Shown: positions 1-8,852 of the stretch, one piece after another
Layout: each line of letters begins with the position of its first letter
Position numbering within the stretch: the stretch's first letter is position 1
Assembly: GCA_947471745.1 (NCBI GenBank)
Contig: CANJKZ010000174.1
Coordinates: 3,829,001-3,893,000 of the forward strand
DNA from: Closterium sp. Naga37s-1
Taxonomy: Eukaryota > Streptophyta > Zygnematophyceae > Desmidiales > Closteriaceae
Length of the DNA: 64,000 nucleotides
Reading direction: 5' to 3'
Notes under the pieces: generated by a model
The model's database searches: none
What the model was told of the DNA's origin: nothing
What the model saw: only the letters and a program-made list of their open reading frames with translations
Translations under genes and position numbers: made by a program

Positions 1-919
1 TGTTCGCCACAGTGACGTAAGTCACGACAGGAGTGGGGATGGTGTTGGATATGTAACGCTCAGAGCCCACCATATGCTTCCCACAGCAGCTATCCAGGTA
101 CCACGTGTTGTAGCGCCTGTTGTCGCTACGTGCGAGCAGCGCCAGTCGCGGAGTAACGATGTGCGTTGTGTCGTACTTGAGAAACCGTTTGCGCGAGATC
201 CAATCGATTGGGGCTGCCCGCTGATCAGGCACATGCAGGGGACTTTCAAGCAGCGGGACTAGAAGATTCCAGCCCTGGTTGTCGTCGTCGCTGAAATCGT
301 GGCGCGTGCTGAATGGATTGTTGTTCGAGAACGCTCCGATTGGGTGACGTGCTGGCTCAGGTGACGGCAATCGCGCGTGGGGACGACGTGATCCGCTTGT
401 CATCGTCATGTTGCCCATGACGTTGCGGACGGGGGCAGTTGGTGGCTGCTGCTGCTGATGCTGAACCGATGGGTTCAGGTTGCGCAATGGGGGTTGGAGC
501 CCCTGGGCTTGACGCGTGTCGCTTCGTGTGTCTTGACGGCCGGACCGGTTGCTCGGATTGGTCTGACGAGGGCGAGATCGGAATTTGCATCGATCTGCCA
601 GATGCCCGAAATTTCTGCAAATTTTGCAGTAAAGGCGTCGCGGCCGTCGCTCTTCTGTGTTGTATGCGTAGAAGGCGAGGCGTTCCTGGTCTCGTCGCGG
701 CGCTGGTCGCTGGTGGTCCATATCCCTTTGTTTGACAAGAAGGGCGGCGCATAGGGCGGCCTCCGAGATGACCCCCTGCTGTCGGAGAAGCGCCTTGCAG
801 GGCCGCCATTCTGGGCCGAGCCCTTGAAGCACGATATTAACGAAAATCTCCTCAGAGATCGTGCTTCCCAGTTTCTCGATTTGATCGCGTAAGCTCCGAC
901 AGCGGTTGACGTAGCTATT

Positions 920-1060
920 TGTCAGTAGATCTGCACTGTGGATGCCCGATTGATCCTGGAGAGGGTTACAGGCGCGTTCGCCTGGGGGGTTATGGGCGCA
1001 CTGACCCGCTACTGAAACAAGCCCTTTTATCCCAATGGTCTAGTGGTTGGGATTCTGACA
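920..1060 (+). repeat. TRIM-1 5' LTR
   Basis: This is a 141-bp direct repeat, identical by eye to 1154-1294, with TG...CA ends. It contains tctagtggttgggatt near its 3' end, resembling a tRNA D-arm/A-box. Confidence 0.92.
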
Positions 1061-1072
1061 TGGTATCAGAGC
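1061..1072 (+). other. TRIM-1 primer-binding site (initiator-Met tRNA)
   Basis: TGGTATCAGAGC lies immediately after the LTR with no spacer. It is followed by a T-arm-like stretch (cgggttcgattcccgg) containing a B-box-like GGTTCGATTCC. Confidence 0.9.
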
Positions 1073-1153
1073 GGTCTCGGGTTCGATTCCCGGTGCATGC
1101 ACATGTAGGCCGTTGCCGCTGTGCTTAGTCCTGGGCCTCCCATTGTGGAGGGG

Positions 1154-1294
1154 TGTCAGTAGATCTGCACTGTGGATGCCCGATTGATCCTGGAGAGGGT
1201 TACAGGCGCGTTCGCCTGGGGGGTTATGGGCGCACTGACCCGCTACTGAAACAAGCCCTTTTATCCCAATGGTCTAGTGGTTGGGATTCTGACA
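1154..1294 (+). repeat. TRIM-1 3' LTR
   Basis: Second copy of the 141-bp LTR, preceded by the polypurine tract at about 1145-1153. Confidence 0.92.
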
Positions 1295-2048
1295 CTGTTG
1301 GCCTTCTCCCCTTGGGCCATTTTAGTCTCCAGTAGCTGCTGGAGCAGGCGGCTTGATGAGACCGAATCTTTCGGTTGGTACATGCCATTCAAGTGGCGCC
1401 AAGCGTCGAGGGCTGGAGCGGAGGTCGTTTTGTACGAACGAATGCTCAACTGCTCCGCCGACGACATGTTCCGCAGGAGGACGCCGTACACCATCAACGA
1501 CTCGTTGTAGTACTGTGCCCGGGCGTCAGCGGTATCCTCAGCAGGTCCCGAGTAGCTCCCGTCGAAATAGTGGAATATCTGCGCGTTTTGCAGCAGCAGC
1601 TCCAGCTCGAAGCTCCACGTATAGAAGTCTCTGCCGTCAAAACACACACTTGTCTTTATTTTTGATATGCTAAAAAACCTTGATTGCGCAGAGAGAATTG
1701 CTTCTTCGCTGGGACGGGGAGTTTGGGAGTTGAGCCATAAGTGTCGAAGGAGAAGGTGTGCCGGGCGGTATTGTGGCCGTTCGAGGCCCGTTGAGTGGGT
1801 TGGGAAGAAGTTCCCGCGTCGCCATTCCGCAATGTTTGGAGTCCTTGCTCCAAGCTGGTGAGTCGCTGAAGCAGTTGTGCGAGGACAGTCGTTTCCTCGC
1901 TTGTCGCAGCCGGGTTGGGCTGCGCTTCAGCCGTCAGATTCGTCTGACCACCAGATCCCCCGGCCATTCTCACACGCGAGCGTGTGCCGGACGCCACTTT
2001 CCGTTCGTCGAAGATTTCGGAGGTGGCAGTGCGAAGGATTCCCGAGTC

Positions 2049-2060
2049 GCTCTCATACCA
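2049..2060 (-). other. Primer-binding site of copia element F
   Basis: On the minus strand TGGTATGAGAGC lies between an LTR ending in CA (2061) and the gag start at 1967. It is one base off TGGTATCAGAGC. Confidence 0.75.
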
Positions 2061-2400
2061 TGCTGCGATCAGAAGTTGATCGTTCCTAGGATCACCTCGG
2101 GAAGGTTCGCACACGTCTGAGTAGTGGTGGTGGGCCCTTGACCTCAATAGCAGAGTGGATGTAAAGTGCTTGAGATGAATAAAACATGCAAATACAAGGA
2201 TATAAATAAGAGTACAATTGAATACGAATCGACCTAGGCTAGCCATGTACTCTAAGGGGTACATTCCCTTATTGCAGCGAAATCCAACCTTGCGACTCCA
2301 GACGGTTACGAATTGCCTGAGCAGAATCCTCGCCACTGCTGCTGCCTGATGCTGTCTGCCCGACGGTCCAGATCCTTTCGTAACTGTCTGACCTTTCGCT
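2061..2400 (-). repeat. 5' LTR of element F (right boundary uncertain)
   Basis: This non-coding stretch lies directly upstream of the primer-binding site in minus orientation. It holds a TATA-like cttatttatatcc near 2195-2215. The LTR partner is outside the window, so the right end and target duplication cannot be fixed. An open frame running through part of it has no recognisable family. Confidence 0.4.
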
Positions 2401-2699
2401 TTACTTCCGCCCTTTCGTCTTCAGCCTCGGTACTGCATGCTTCGATTGCTGCGGTTAACAGTGCACAGTAATGCTTCATTCATTAATATTTGTAACAAAT
2501 ACAACATATATCATCCCATATTGGGGCTATGTATATATTGCCATGTCCTCCTTATGGTGCAATGCAGCCATACCAATTTGTGTATACCATGGCACATTCT
2601 TCTTTGTGCCATCCTCATACTGGTATTGGAGAAAAATATATGGGCATGCTTGATTATTATAATTTCACTATAGAAAAACATTAACATGACAACTAAATA
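2401..2699. other. AT-richer spacer between element F and GT1
   Basis: No gene is recognised. The minus strand from about 2462 to 2320 reads as a charged, coiled-coil-like peptide (for example AEVKRKVRQLRKDLDRRAD). It could be a remnant of an older element or the outer part of F. The rest is AT-rich and contains the presumed 3' end of the GT1 transcript. Confidence 0.4.
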
Positions 2700-3569
2700 T
2701 CAATCCTTGCTGGAGCCCCATGTAACACAGGGATCATCGTCCTTCAGTTGTGATTTCTTCCTGCCCTGAAAGTGTACCGCCAATAACTGGACAGCCTCCC
2801 CTTTGTTCTGCCCCCTACCAGGCCCTCAGATTCACTTTTAGGGACGTTGATGCATCAGGGTCCCTGTGAAAAAAAGCCTGAATTTTCAGGGTTCCTAAAA
2901 AAAAAAGCCTGAATTTTCAGGGTTCCGGAAAACAAAAGCCTGAATTTTCAATCACATCAAACAATTGTGCAAGAGAGTAGCCTTTACGAACATGGTGGTA
3001 GAGGGATTCGAACCGGAAACCTAACTATCCGGTATCTGGTTCGCTAACCACTAAGCCAGTTCATCGAGTCAACGATTAGTATTTCTTAGAGAAGATTTTG
3101 TTATGTAGAAATGTTAGTGACTTATTGTCTTGGGTGTTTTACGGGAAGGATTCGGAATGTGCATTCAGTGTACACTTCGATAAAAGTCTGAAACATCAGT
3201 GTTAGCTATGAAAGGCTGAAAAAATCAGTGTCACAAAAATCTCAACACTGAAAATTCAGTGTAGGTACACAAAACTAGGCTGAAAATCAGGAATTTCAGG
3301 GAAAAAATCCTGATATCGTAGGGCCTGCCCCCTACCCACAAACGGCTTGAAATACTCATAGCGCACTGAGGTTGGTGTCTTCATGCCTTCTCTCGGGCAG
3401 TAGTGAAACTTTCTCTTCTTGCCCTGGGATCAGAACACAACGAAAGATTGGACAGAACTCAACTTTGCACCACACTCTCAACTTTGCACCACACTCACAA
3501 TGGAGAAGTTGTTATCGAAGGCGCATCACCCGGCATCGCTCCAAGCACCGGCGGTAATACTACAACACC

Positions 3570-3603
<34 letters not shown>

Positions 3604-6600
3604 TGCCCCCCCGATAACTGTGCAGCATAACTACAACATTTTAGAATGGCACTCACAACAGAGAAGTTGTTATCGAAGGCACACCACCCGGCATCGCTCC
3701 AAGCACTCGCCTCGCACTGCCGGGGCGCACACAGTGACTCCGCCTTGAAGGCCGGCTGGAACTTGCCGTGAATTCGCGGGTACTGGGCTGACTTCTCCTT
3801 GTCCTTGCACTGCCATGGGGGTAGGTAGACGTTGGGGGCAGGAAGGAAGGGGGGAGGGGTGGCGAATAGGGGGGGGATGAGCATCTGAAGTGTTTAGCAC
3901 ACAGCGACTCTGCCTTGAAGGCTGGCTGGAACTTGCCATAGAGGCGCGGGTACTGGGCTGACCCGTACTGGGCTCTCCTTGTCCTTGCACTGCCAGGGGA
4001 AGAGGTTGTGGAGGGTGAGACGGGAGAAGCGTGGGAACGGGGAGAAGGATGGGCATTTGAGGCTGGCGTACCAACCCACCTAAGCAGTGCAGCACGGATT
4101 TTCTTCAGAGTTCTCTAAGAATCCCTGCAGCGCAGCACCATGTCTTCTGAGGCGCCTCAAAAGTGAGAGTTCTCAAAGAATCCCTGCAACGCAGCACCAT
4201 GTCTTTTGAGGCGCCTCAAAAGCGAGAGTTCTCAAAGAGTCCCTGCAGCGCAGCACCATGTCGCTGTCGGTGCGGAGCGAGGGGAGAAGAGGGAGAGGCG
4301 GAGAGGAGGAGAGACGAACTGTGGAAGCAGGTCCCAGAGACCACTCACACGACACGAGGGCAGTCACTGGTTCTTACCGGTTTGGGTGTGATGAGTCGAC
4401 TTTTGAGTCGACTTACAAGAAGAGGGAGAGGCGGAGAGGAGGAGGGACGAACTGTGGAAGCAAATCCCAGAGACCACTCACACGACACGAGGGCAGTCAC
4501 TGGTTCTTACCGGCTTGGGCACTTGGTCGGGAGGGCTGGTGCAGCAGGGAGGGGGTAGGGCTGGTGCAGCAGGGATAGGGTAGGGCTGGTGCAGCAGGTA
4601 CGGCTGGAAAAAAACACCATTCGACCCCACCCCAGCGTGTTCACACAGGGGTGCTCACCGTTTTGGGCGCTTGGTCAGGGAGGGAGGTCCAGCAGGTACG
4701 GCTGGCATACCACCACCCCACCCCAGCTGCACCACCCCACCCCGCCTCACCCCTCCCCACCCCTAGAGCTCACCGTTTTCGGCGCCTGGTCGGGAGAGGA
4801 GGTCCAGCAGGTAGGGCTGGCATACCAGCCCAGCTGCACCATGTCGTTGTATGTGCGCTGCTGAGCCGGCAGCGAGGGGTCTCCTGGGGTCCCCCCCGCC
4901 ACTGCCTCCTGTGCAAAGAAAGTGAAACCGGGGGAATAAGTACATGATGAGAGGGAGGGGAGAGCAGAATGACAGCGGACACACAGATATACCTGTAGCA
5001 CAGCAGCTGACACTGACACGACAACACTCCACTCCACCCACAGTTGAGACTCGCAATGAAGAAAATCACAAAGCAATGCCACAAGAGCCTCTACGGACCA
5101 GAGAGAGAGAGAGAGACGTGGCTGCTGACTGACTGCCCTGATACGCACGCACACTGGTGACTGTCGCATGCCCATAGCTAACATAACACTGGTGACTGTC
5201 GCATGCCCATAGCTAACATAACACTGGTGACTGCCGCATGCCCATAGCTAACATAACACTGGTGACTGTCGCATGCCCATAGCTAACATAACACTGGTGA
5301 CTGTCGCATGCCCATAGCTAACATAACACTGGTGACTGTCGCATGCCCATAGCTAACATAACACTGGTGACTGTCGCATGCCTATAGCTAACATAACACT
5401 GGTGACTGTCGCATGCCCATAGCTAACATAACACTGGTGACTGTCGCATGCCCATAGCTAACATAACACTGGTGACTGTCGCATGCCCATAGCTAACATA
5501 ACACTGGTGACTGTCGCATGCCCATAGCTAACATAACACTGGTGACTGTCGCATGCCCATAGCTAACATAACACTGGTGACTGTCGCATGCCCATAGCTA
5601 ACATAACACTGGTGACTGTCGCATGCCCATAGCTAACATAACACTGGTGACTGTCGCATGCCCATAGCTAACATAACACTGGTGACTGTCGCATGCCCAT
5701 AGCTAACATAACACTGGTGACTGTCGCATGCCCATAGCTAACATAACACTGGTGACTGTCGCATGCCCATAGCTAACATAACACTGGTGAATGTCGCATG
5801 CCCATAGCTAACATAACACTGGTGACTGTCGCATGCCCATAGCTAACATAACACCACAATGACAGCCACATACCCATACCCTTGAAATTTGTTGGTTTCG
5901 ATCCACTGCAAGACCATCAGCCACATACCCATGCCCATGGACGCTGCCACAACAACAAGATACACACAGCTGGGACTGGCTGGCTGTCACTTGCCTGGAA
6001 GAAAATCACGAAGAAGGCGAGGAAATCCGCGAGGGCGTCAACGGACCACAAGGACACGTGGCCGCTGACTGCCCTGATGCGCACACTGTTGGACCGCATG
6101 CCCAGCGCAAGCTTTGCCTCCGGCAGGTGTGACTGTACGTATTCCGTGACATTAACGAACAGCAGCACATCACAGTCGGTGTAAAACACCCTAGAAATAT
6201 TCCTCCGGACCATCATTTCGTGTAAAAAAAACCACCGGATATGGTAAGCCATGACCTTCCCTATCCCCTTTATGTACTGCTCCTCTATCCGCGCAGACTC
6301 TTCGTAATCCTCGTAAGCTTCTAACTCAATGCCGAGTTCGGTCATTTCATCCCGGCACGCGCGCGGACCAATGAGAATGAGCCACGTGTTGTGCAGCAGG
6401 GCTTGGCGAAGGGAGGCCTGCATGTACCTCCCCCGGTTGCAGCCTGCCTCCCCTCTCAGAAACTGCACCACTGGGATCATGCCCGGGTTGGTGTTGCCTG
6501 ACTGGGTGGTGGGATGAACTGTGAAGCTACTGGTGCTGCTGTCGCTAGTAGTGCTAGTGGGTTTAGTGAGGTAAGTTGCACCAATGCTGCTACCAGCAGC

Positions 6601-7850
6601 ATTAGCAGCATTATCAGCAGCCGCCCCTTGCGTCGCCCCTTGTGCCGCTGCTTGGGTCGCCTCTGAAGAAACGCTGTCAGCATTAGCGTCAACAGCAGCA
6701 GCAGTGGCAGCCGCAACAGGGTTATCAGGAGGAGCACTGGCATCAGGATCAGTAGCAGCAGCAGGGTTAGCAGCAGCAGCCATCCCCGGTGCCTTCATTG
6801 CTGGATCGCTGGTCTTAAGCAGGAGGAGGGTCAACATAGGAAGCTTCTCGCTCCTTTCGTGCTGCTGACGCAACTGCTGCTGACGTAGCTGCTGCTGACG
6901 CATCTCCTCCTGCTGCAGCAGATCCGATATGACTGACAGGTTGGCTGCTGACGTGGCTGCTGCTGACGTGGAATGGAGGGCAGACAGGCCCCCATCGGCT
7001 GAATGGCCTGGAAAGCGCTTGAAAATGCCGATCAGGATCACATCCGCGAAAAGGAGGAACACTATACCGAGTACGACTGCCCTGTAGGGATTAGGACAGG
7101 GAGGGGAGGTTGGGAAAGGTAGGGGGGACATCGGGGGAGGTAGTGGGGATGTAGTAGTGGGGAGGTAATAAAGGGGGAGGGTGGTAAGGGGCAGGTAGGG
7201 GGAATGAGCAGAAGGTTGATTGGGTGGGGAGGTCAGTTGTAACGCCTGTGGGCTGTGTTAAGGGCACTCCGCTGCGCCAAATAACACCCTCGTTTTGACC
7301 CAGTGGGTAGCGAGGTGTTATACTGGTTTCAGAGCCTAGGGTTCGAGTCCCGGCTGGTCCACACTTTCCACCTATGGTGAGAACTGAAGTGTGGTTACCA
7401 GCTCGAACCCAGTGAACGATCCTGAAATCTAGGTCCCAGCGGCAGGGGGCCGACTCCCTGAAGTCCGAGGCCAACGGGGACGTTGGCACCAGGGGGGGAC
7501 GAGTGTAACGCCTGTGGGCTGTGTTAAGGGCACTCCGCTGCGCCAAATAACACCCTCGTTTTGACCCAGTGGGTAGCGAGGTGTTATATCAGTGGAGGTG
7601 CGAAGAAGGTTTGGGAAAACAAGACCCGACCAAGCCATGCCATGTCATGCCATGTCATGCCATGTCATGCAATCCCATTCCTTGCCATGCCATGTCATGC
7701 AATCCCATTCCTTGCCATGCCCCGCTCCATGACCCATGCACAACGCGGTCCGCAGCAGCCATACCGTACCAAACCACACCGCACCCCGCTACTCACGCAC
7801 AACGCGGTCAGCACAAGGAGAACGGACGCCGGACCACTCCGCGCCGCCAT
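2700..7850 (-). CDS. GT1: type II membrane DCD-motif glycosyltransferase-like gene, last exon interrupted by a 505-bp insertion
   Basis: Model: exons 7801-7850, 5995-7081, 4774-4908, 3657-3809, and a last exon 3325-3423 plus 2700-2807 split by an insertion. Phases agree throughout, giving about 543 residues when the insert is left out. Exon 1 plus the start of exon 2 encode one hydrophobic signal anchor (about residues 9-36). A Gln-rich stem follows. The catalytic-like region starts at [18 protein letters not shown] and has FYTDCDVLLF with D319-x-D321, the usual metal/nucleotide-sugar motif. [29 protein letters not shown] and a terminal AVHFQGRKKS follow. The donor after exon 2 is CAG|GCAAGT, a GC-AG intron. 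GTGAGT four bases into intron 1 would be a better donor, but only GTGCGT keeps the phase, as in GT2. Substrate and CAZy family are not assigned; Golgi location is inferred. As sequenced, the insert adds about 22 foreign residues and a stop. Confidence 0.75.
2820..3324. mobile_element. 505-bp insertion in GT1 last exon with 12-bp target duplication
   Basis: ctgccccctacc occurs at 2808-2819 and again at 3325-3336, flanking the insert. Removing the insert and one copy joins VGRGQ to NKGEAVQ in frame and restores similarity to the last exon of GT2. Internally it carries three tandem units with the palindrome-like cctgaattttcagg near its left end, cactgaaaattcagtg near the right, and a tRNA-like segment. 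The outer ends show only weak inverted similarity (GCCCT...). No transposase is present. A MITE-like or SINE-like origin remains open. Confidence 0.75.
2990..3066 (-). other. tRNA-like segment with A-box and B-box inside the 505-bp insertion
   Basis: The minus strand has TGGCTTAGTGG (A-box-like), and about 40 bp later GGTTCGAATCC (B-box-like), with tRNA-type spacing. I could not form a proper acceptor stem, so this is a tRNA-derived promoter module rather than a working tRNA. Confidence 0.5.
3499..3554 (-). repeat. Decayed partial copy of GT1 exon 4
   Basis: It encodes [18 protein letters not shown] followed by a GTGAGT donor, matching the end of exon 4 (3657-3809). The Trp codon is changed to TGA. 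A run of about 30 C residues follows at 3572-3602. Confidence 0.75.
3899..3989 (-). repeat. Second partial copy of GT1 exon 4
   Basis: It keeps the CAG|TGCAAGGAC acceptor and encodes CKDKESPV..., then YGKFQPAFKAES, but has lost the downstream half and donor seen in 3657-3809. Confidence 0.75.
4112..4267 (-). repeat. Three 59-bp tandem units with a 20-bp palindrome, in GT1 intron 3
   Basis: Each unit contains a truncated remnant of the TYNDMV exon (gcagcaccatgtc on plus). The first two remnants are each followed by the palindrome at 4144-4163 (one mismatch) and 4203-4222 (perfect: CTTTTGAGGCGCCTCAAAAG), with a spacer gagttctcaaagaatccctg. Confidence 0.8.
4268..4773. repeat. GT1 intron 3, duplicated non-coding segments
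   Basis: A block of roughly 120 bp around ccagagaccactcacacgacacgaggg occurs twice (about 4330-4390 and 4470-4530). gctggtgcagcaggga and cttggtcgggag units are also repeated. No coding potential is seen beyond short shadows of exon 3. Confidence 0.5.
5040..5152 (-). repeat. Decayed copy of the end of GT1 exon 2
   Basis: On the minus strand it reads GMRQSPVCVRIRAVSQQ followed by SLWSVEAL. This aligns with GMRSNSVRIRAVSGHVSLWSVDAL at the end of the catalytic exon. It lies in intron 2 and abuts the minisatellite at 5153. Confidence 0.8.
5153..5852 (-). repeat. Minisatellite: 20 copies of a 35-bp unit in GT1 intron 2
   Basis: The unit starts actggtgactgtcgcatgcc and ends agctaacataac. There are 20 units with only a few single-base variants and no spacer. 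Read on minus, the unit is MLAMGMRQSPV-like and matches LALGMRSNSV of the adjacent GT exon, so the array apparently grew from a duplicated exon end. Confidence 0.93.
7238..7322 (+). repeat. TRIM-2 5' LTR
   Basis: 85-bp direct repeat, identical by eye to 7504-7588. Confidence 0.9.
7504..7588 (+). repeat. TRIM-2 3' LTR
   Basis: 85-bp direct repeat immediately followed by the tcagt target duplicate. Confidence 0.9.
7636..7730. repeat. Short tandem repeats of ccatgtcatgc / aatcccattccttg in GT1 intron 1
   Basis: Several direct copies of ccatgtcatgc are followed by two copies of a longer unit. Simple local duplication; no coding role. Confidence 0.8.
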
Positions 7851-8457
7851 CTAGACTGCTTGATAAAATCTTCAAGGCGTTAATCGAAAAGAGTTATATT
7901 GGAGACGCCTTTTTTAATAGACGCGGCCGCTGAACGCGCAGGCGCCCTCTAAACGCGTCCCCTCAACGCGCCCTTAGAGCGCGCCCGCCCTCCGCGCCGT
8001 TGACGTCACGCTCACGGCGCCTTCCGCGGCACTTCAGCCCTGCGCGCGCGGAAGGGTGCGCCTTTCCGCCATCGCTTGCGCTTCGACGAGCAGCCGCTGG
8101 CCGACGGGGCGACCGCGGTACGGCGAAAGCCCCGCGCAGTAGCGGGGAGCGGGCTAGTGGAAATACCGACTAGGTCAGCGTCGCGCAGCGCAGGGTGGTA
8201 TCTACAACAGTACCAGTTTCGTTGTGTCAGATGGGGTTACCTGTTTGGACAGTTGGATGGTTGTACGGTAGGAATTTGGCGCCTTTACCAGACTCGATTG
8301 AGGAGCGACCGGAAAGAGTTACAATTGAGAAACAGAGAAAGTGTAGATAGGGATTTGAGATTTGTGAATTCAACTAGTAGAAAAGATAGAACACAAATGA
8401 ACATCTCTGCATTTTTCCTTTAACAGTGTTTTACATGTGTTGATTAGGAGCCGTTTG
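7851..8457. promoter_or_regulatory. 607-bp spacer between GT2 stop and GT1 start; GT1 promoter region
   Basis: The spacer holds a CpG-rich block at about 7920-8110 (repeated aacgcg / gcgcgcc) directly upstream of the GT1 ATG, as expected of a CpG-rich promoter. It also carries the presumed 3' UTR of GT2. No gene is recognised on either strand. Confidence 0.5.
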
Positions 8458-8707
8458 CTAATCAGGGCTTGAGCCCCAATGGCTTGTAGGATCGGGTTGC
8501 ATAATTAACGACTTTCTGGGGCCTTGGAAGTGCACACAGAGAAATTGCACGGGCTTGTCTTGCGGCGTGCCAACCCAGTCAGTGAAATGGTCGTAGTGCA
8601 TGGATGTGGGAGTCTTCATCTTCAATGGATCGTAGTGGAACGTTGTATGGTTGATCTGCGAAAGAAAGACGAGGTGCAAGATGAGGATCAAATCATTCGG
8701 AGAAGAT

Positions 8708-8779
<72 letters not shown>

Positions 8780-8804
8780 GGACGGACGGACGGACGGACG
8801 GACG

Positions 8805-8852
<48 letters not shown>

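Larger units (their letters stand above)
920..1294 (+). mobile_element. TRIM-1: 375-bp terminal-repeat retrotransposon in miniature
   Basis: The element has two LTRs of 141 bp that I read as identical. Each begins TGTCAG and ends CTGACA (6-bp inverted ends with TG...CA). The 93-bp internal part starts directly with TGGTATCAGAGC, the classic plant copia primer-binding site complementary to initiator-Met tRNA. It ends with a purine tract (GTGGAGGGG) directly before the 3' LTR. Flanks are ctatt (915-919) and ctgtt (1295-1299), a 5-bp target duplication with one transition. There is no coding capacity, so it must have been mobilised in trans. Identical LTRs imply a recent insertion into the gag of element F. 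Confidence 0.93.
1..1967 (-). pseudogene. Ty1/copia gag and start of protease, element F (open at left edge)
   Basis: On the minus strand this reads as a copia polyprotein beginning at the ATG at 1967-1965. The N-terminal part has a Gln/Leu coiled-coil-like stretch (LAQLLQRLTSLEQGLQTL). A typical gag core follows (YTWSFELELLLQ, then QGLGPEWRPCKALLRQQ near 800-850). Next is a zinc knuckle at about 600-650 (CKICRNFGHLADRC, a CX2C-X4-H-X4-C arrangement). The retroviral-type aspartic protease start WYLDSCCGKHMVG lies near 70-110, where copia proteases have DSG/DSC. The frame is still open at base 1, so integrase and RT lie outside the window. It is broken by a frameshift near 1650 and by TRIM-1 at 920-1294. 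Removing TRIM-1 and one target duplicate rejoins the frame as KANS-YVNRC. Family assignment is strong; function is lost in this copy. Confidence 0.85.
7238..7588 (+). mobile_element. TRIM-2: 351-bp miniature LTR element in GT1 intron 1
   Basis: It has two 85-bp LTRs (7238-7322 and 7504-7588) starting TGTAAC and ending GTTATA. One base separates the 5' LTR from the primer-binding site TGGTTTCAGAGC (7324-7335). A purine-rich tract (agggggggacgag) precedes the 3' LTR. The 5-bp target duplication tcagt is perfect (7233-7237 and 7589-7593). It is non-coding and lies in the intron of GT1 in the opposite orientation to the gene. Confidence 0.92.

Noticed and set aside
2990..3066. Possible functional tRNA gene on the minus strand
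   Set aside because: A- and B-box-like motifs are present, but no matching acceptor stem or convincing anticodon arm could be formed, and it lies inside a mobile insert.
5153..5852. Regular 35-bp periodicity resembling a CRISPR array
   Set aside because: Units are directly contiguous with no variable spacers, the unit derives from a neighbouring exon, and the sequence is eukaryotic.
5917..7131. Treating the 404-codon minus frame as an intronless gene starting at 7131
   Set aside because: The first 17 residues are intron sequence before a CTACAG acceptor, and the last 25 lie beyond a CAG|GCAAGT donor; the spliced model aligns with GT2 at both ends.
8076..8423. 115-codon plus-strand frame in the GT1/GT2 spacer
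   Set aside because: No family resemblance, lies across the GC-rich promoter block and GT2 3' region; nothing supports translation.
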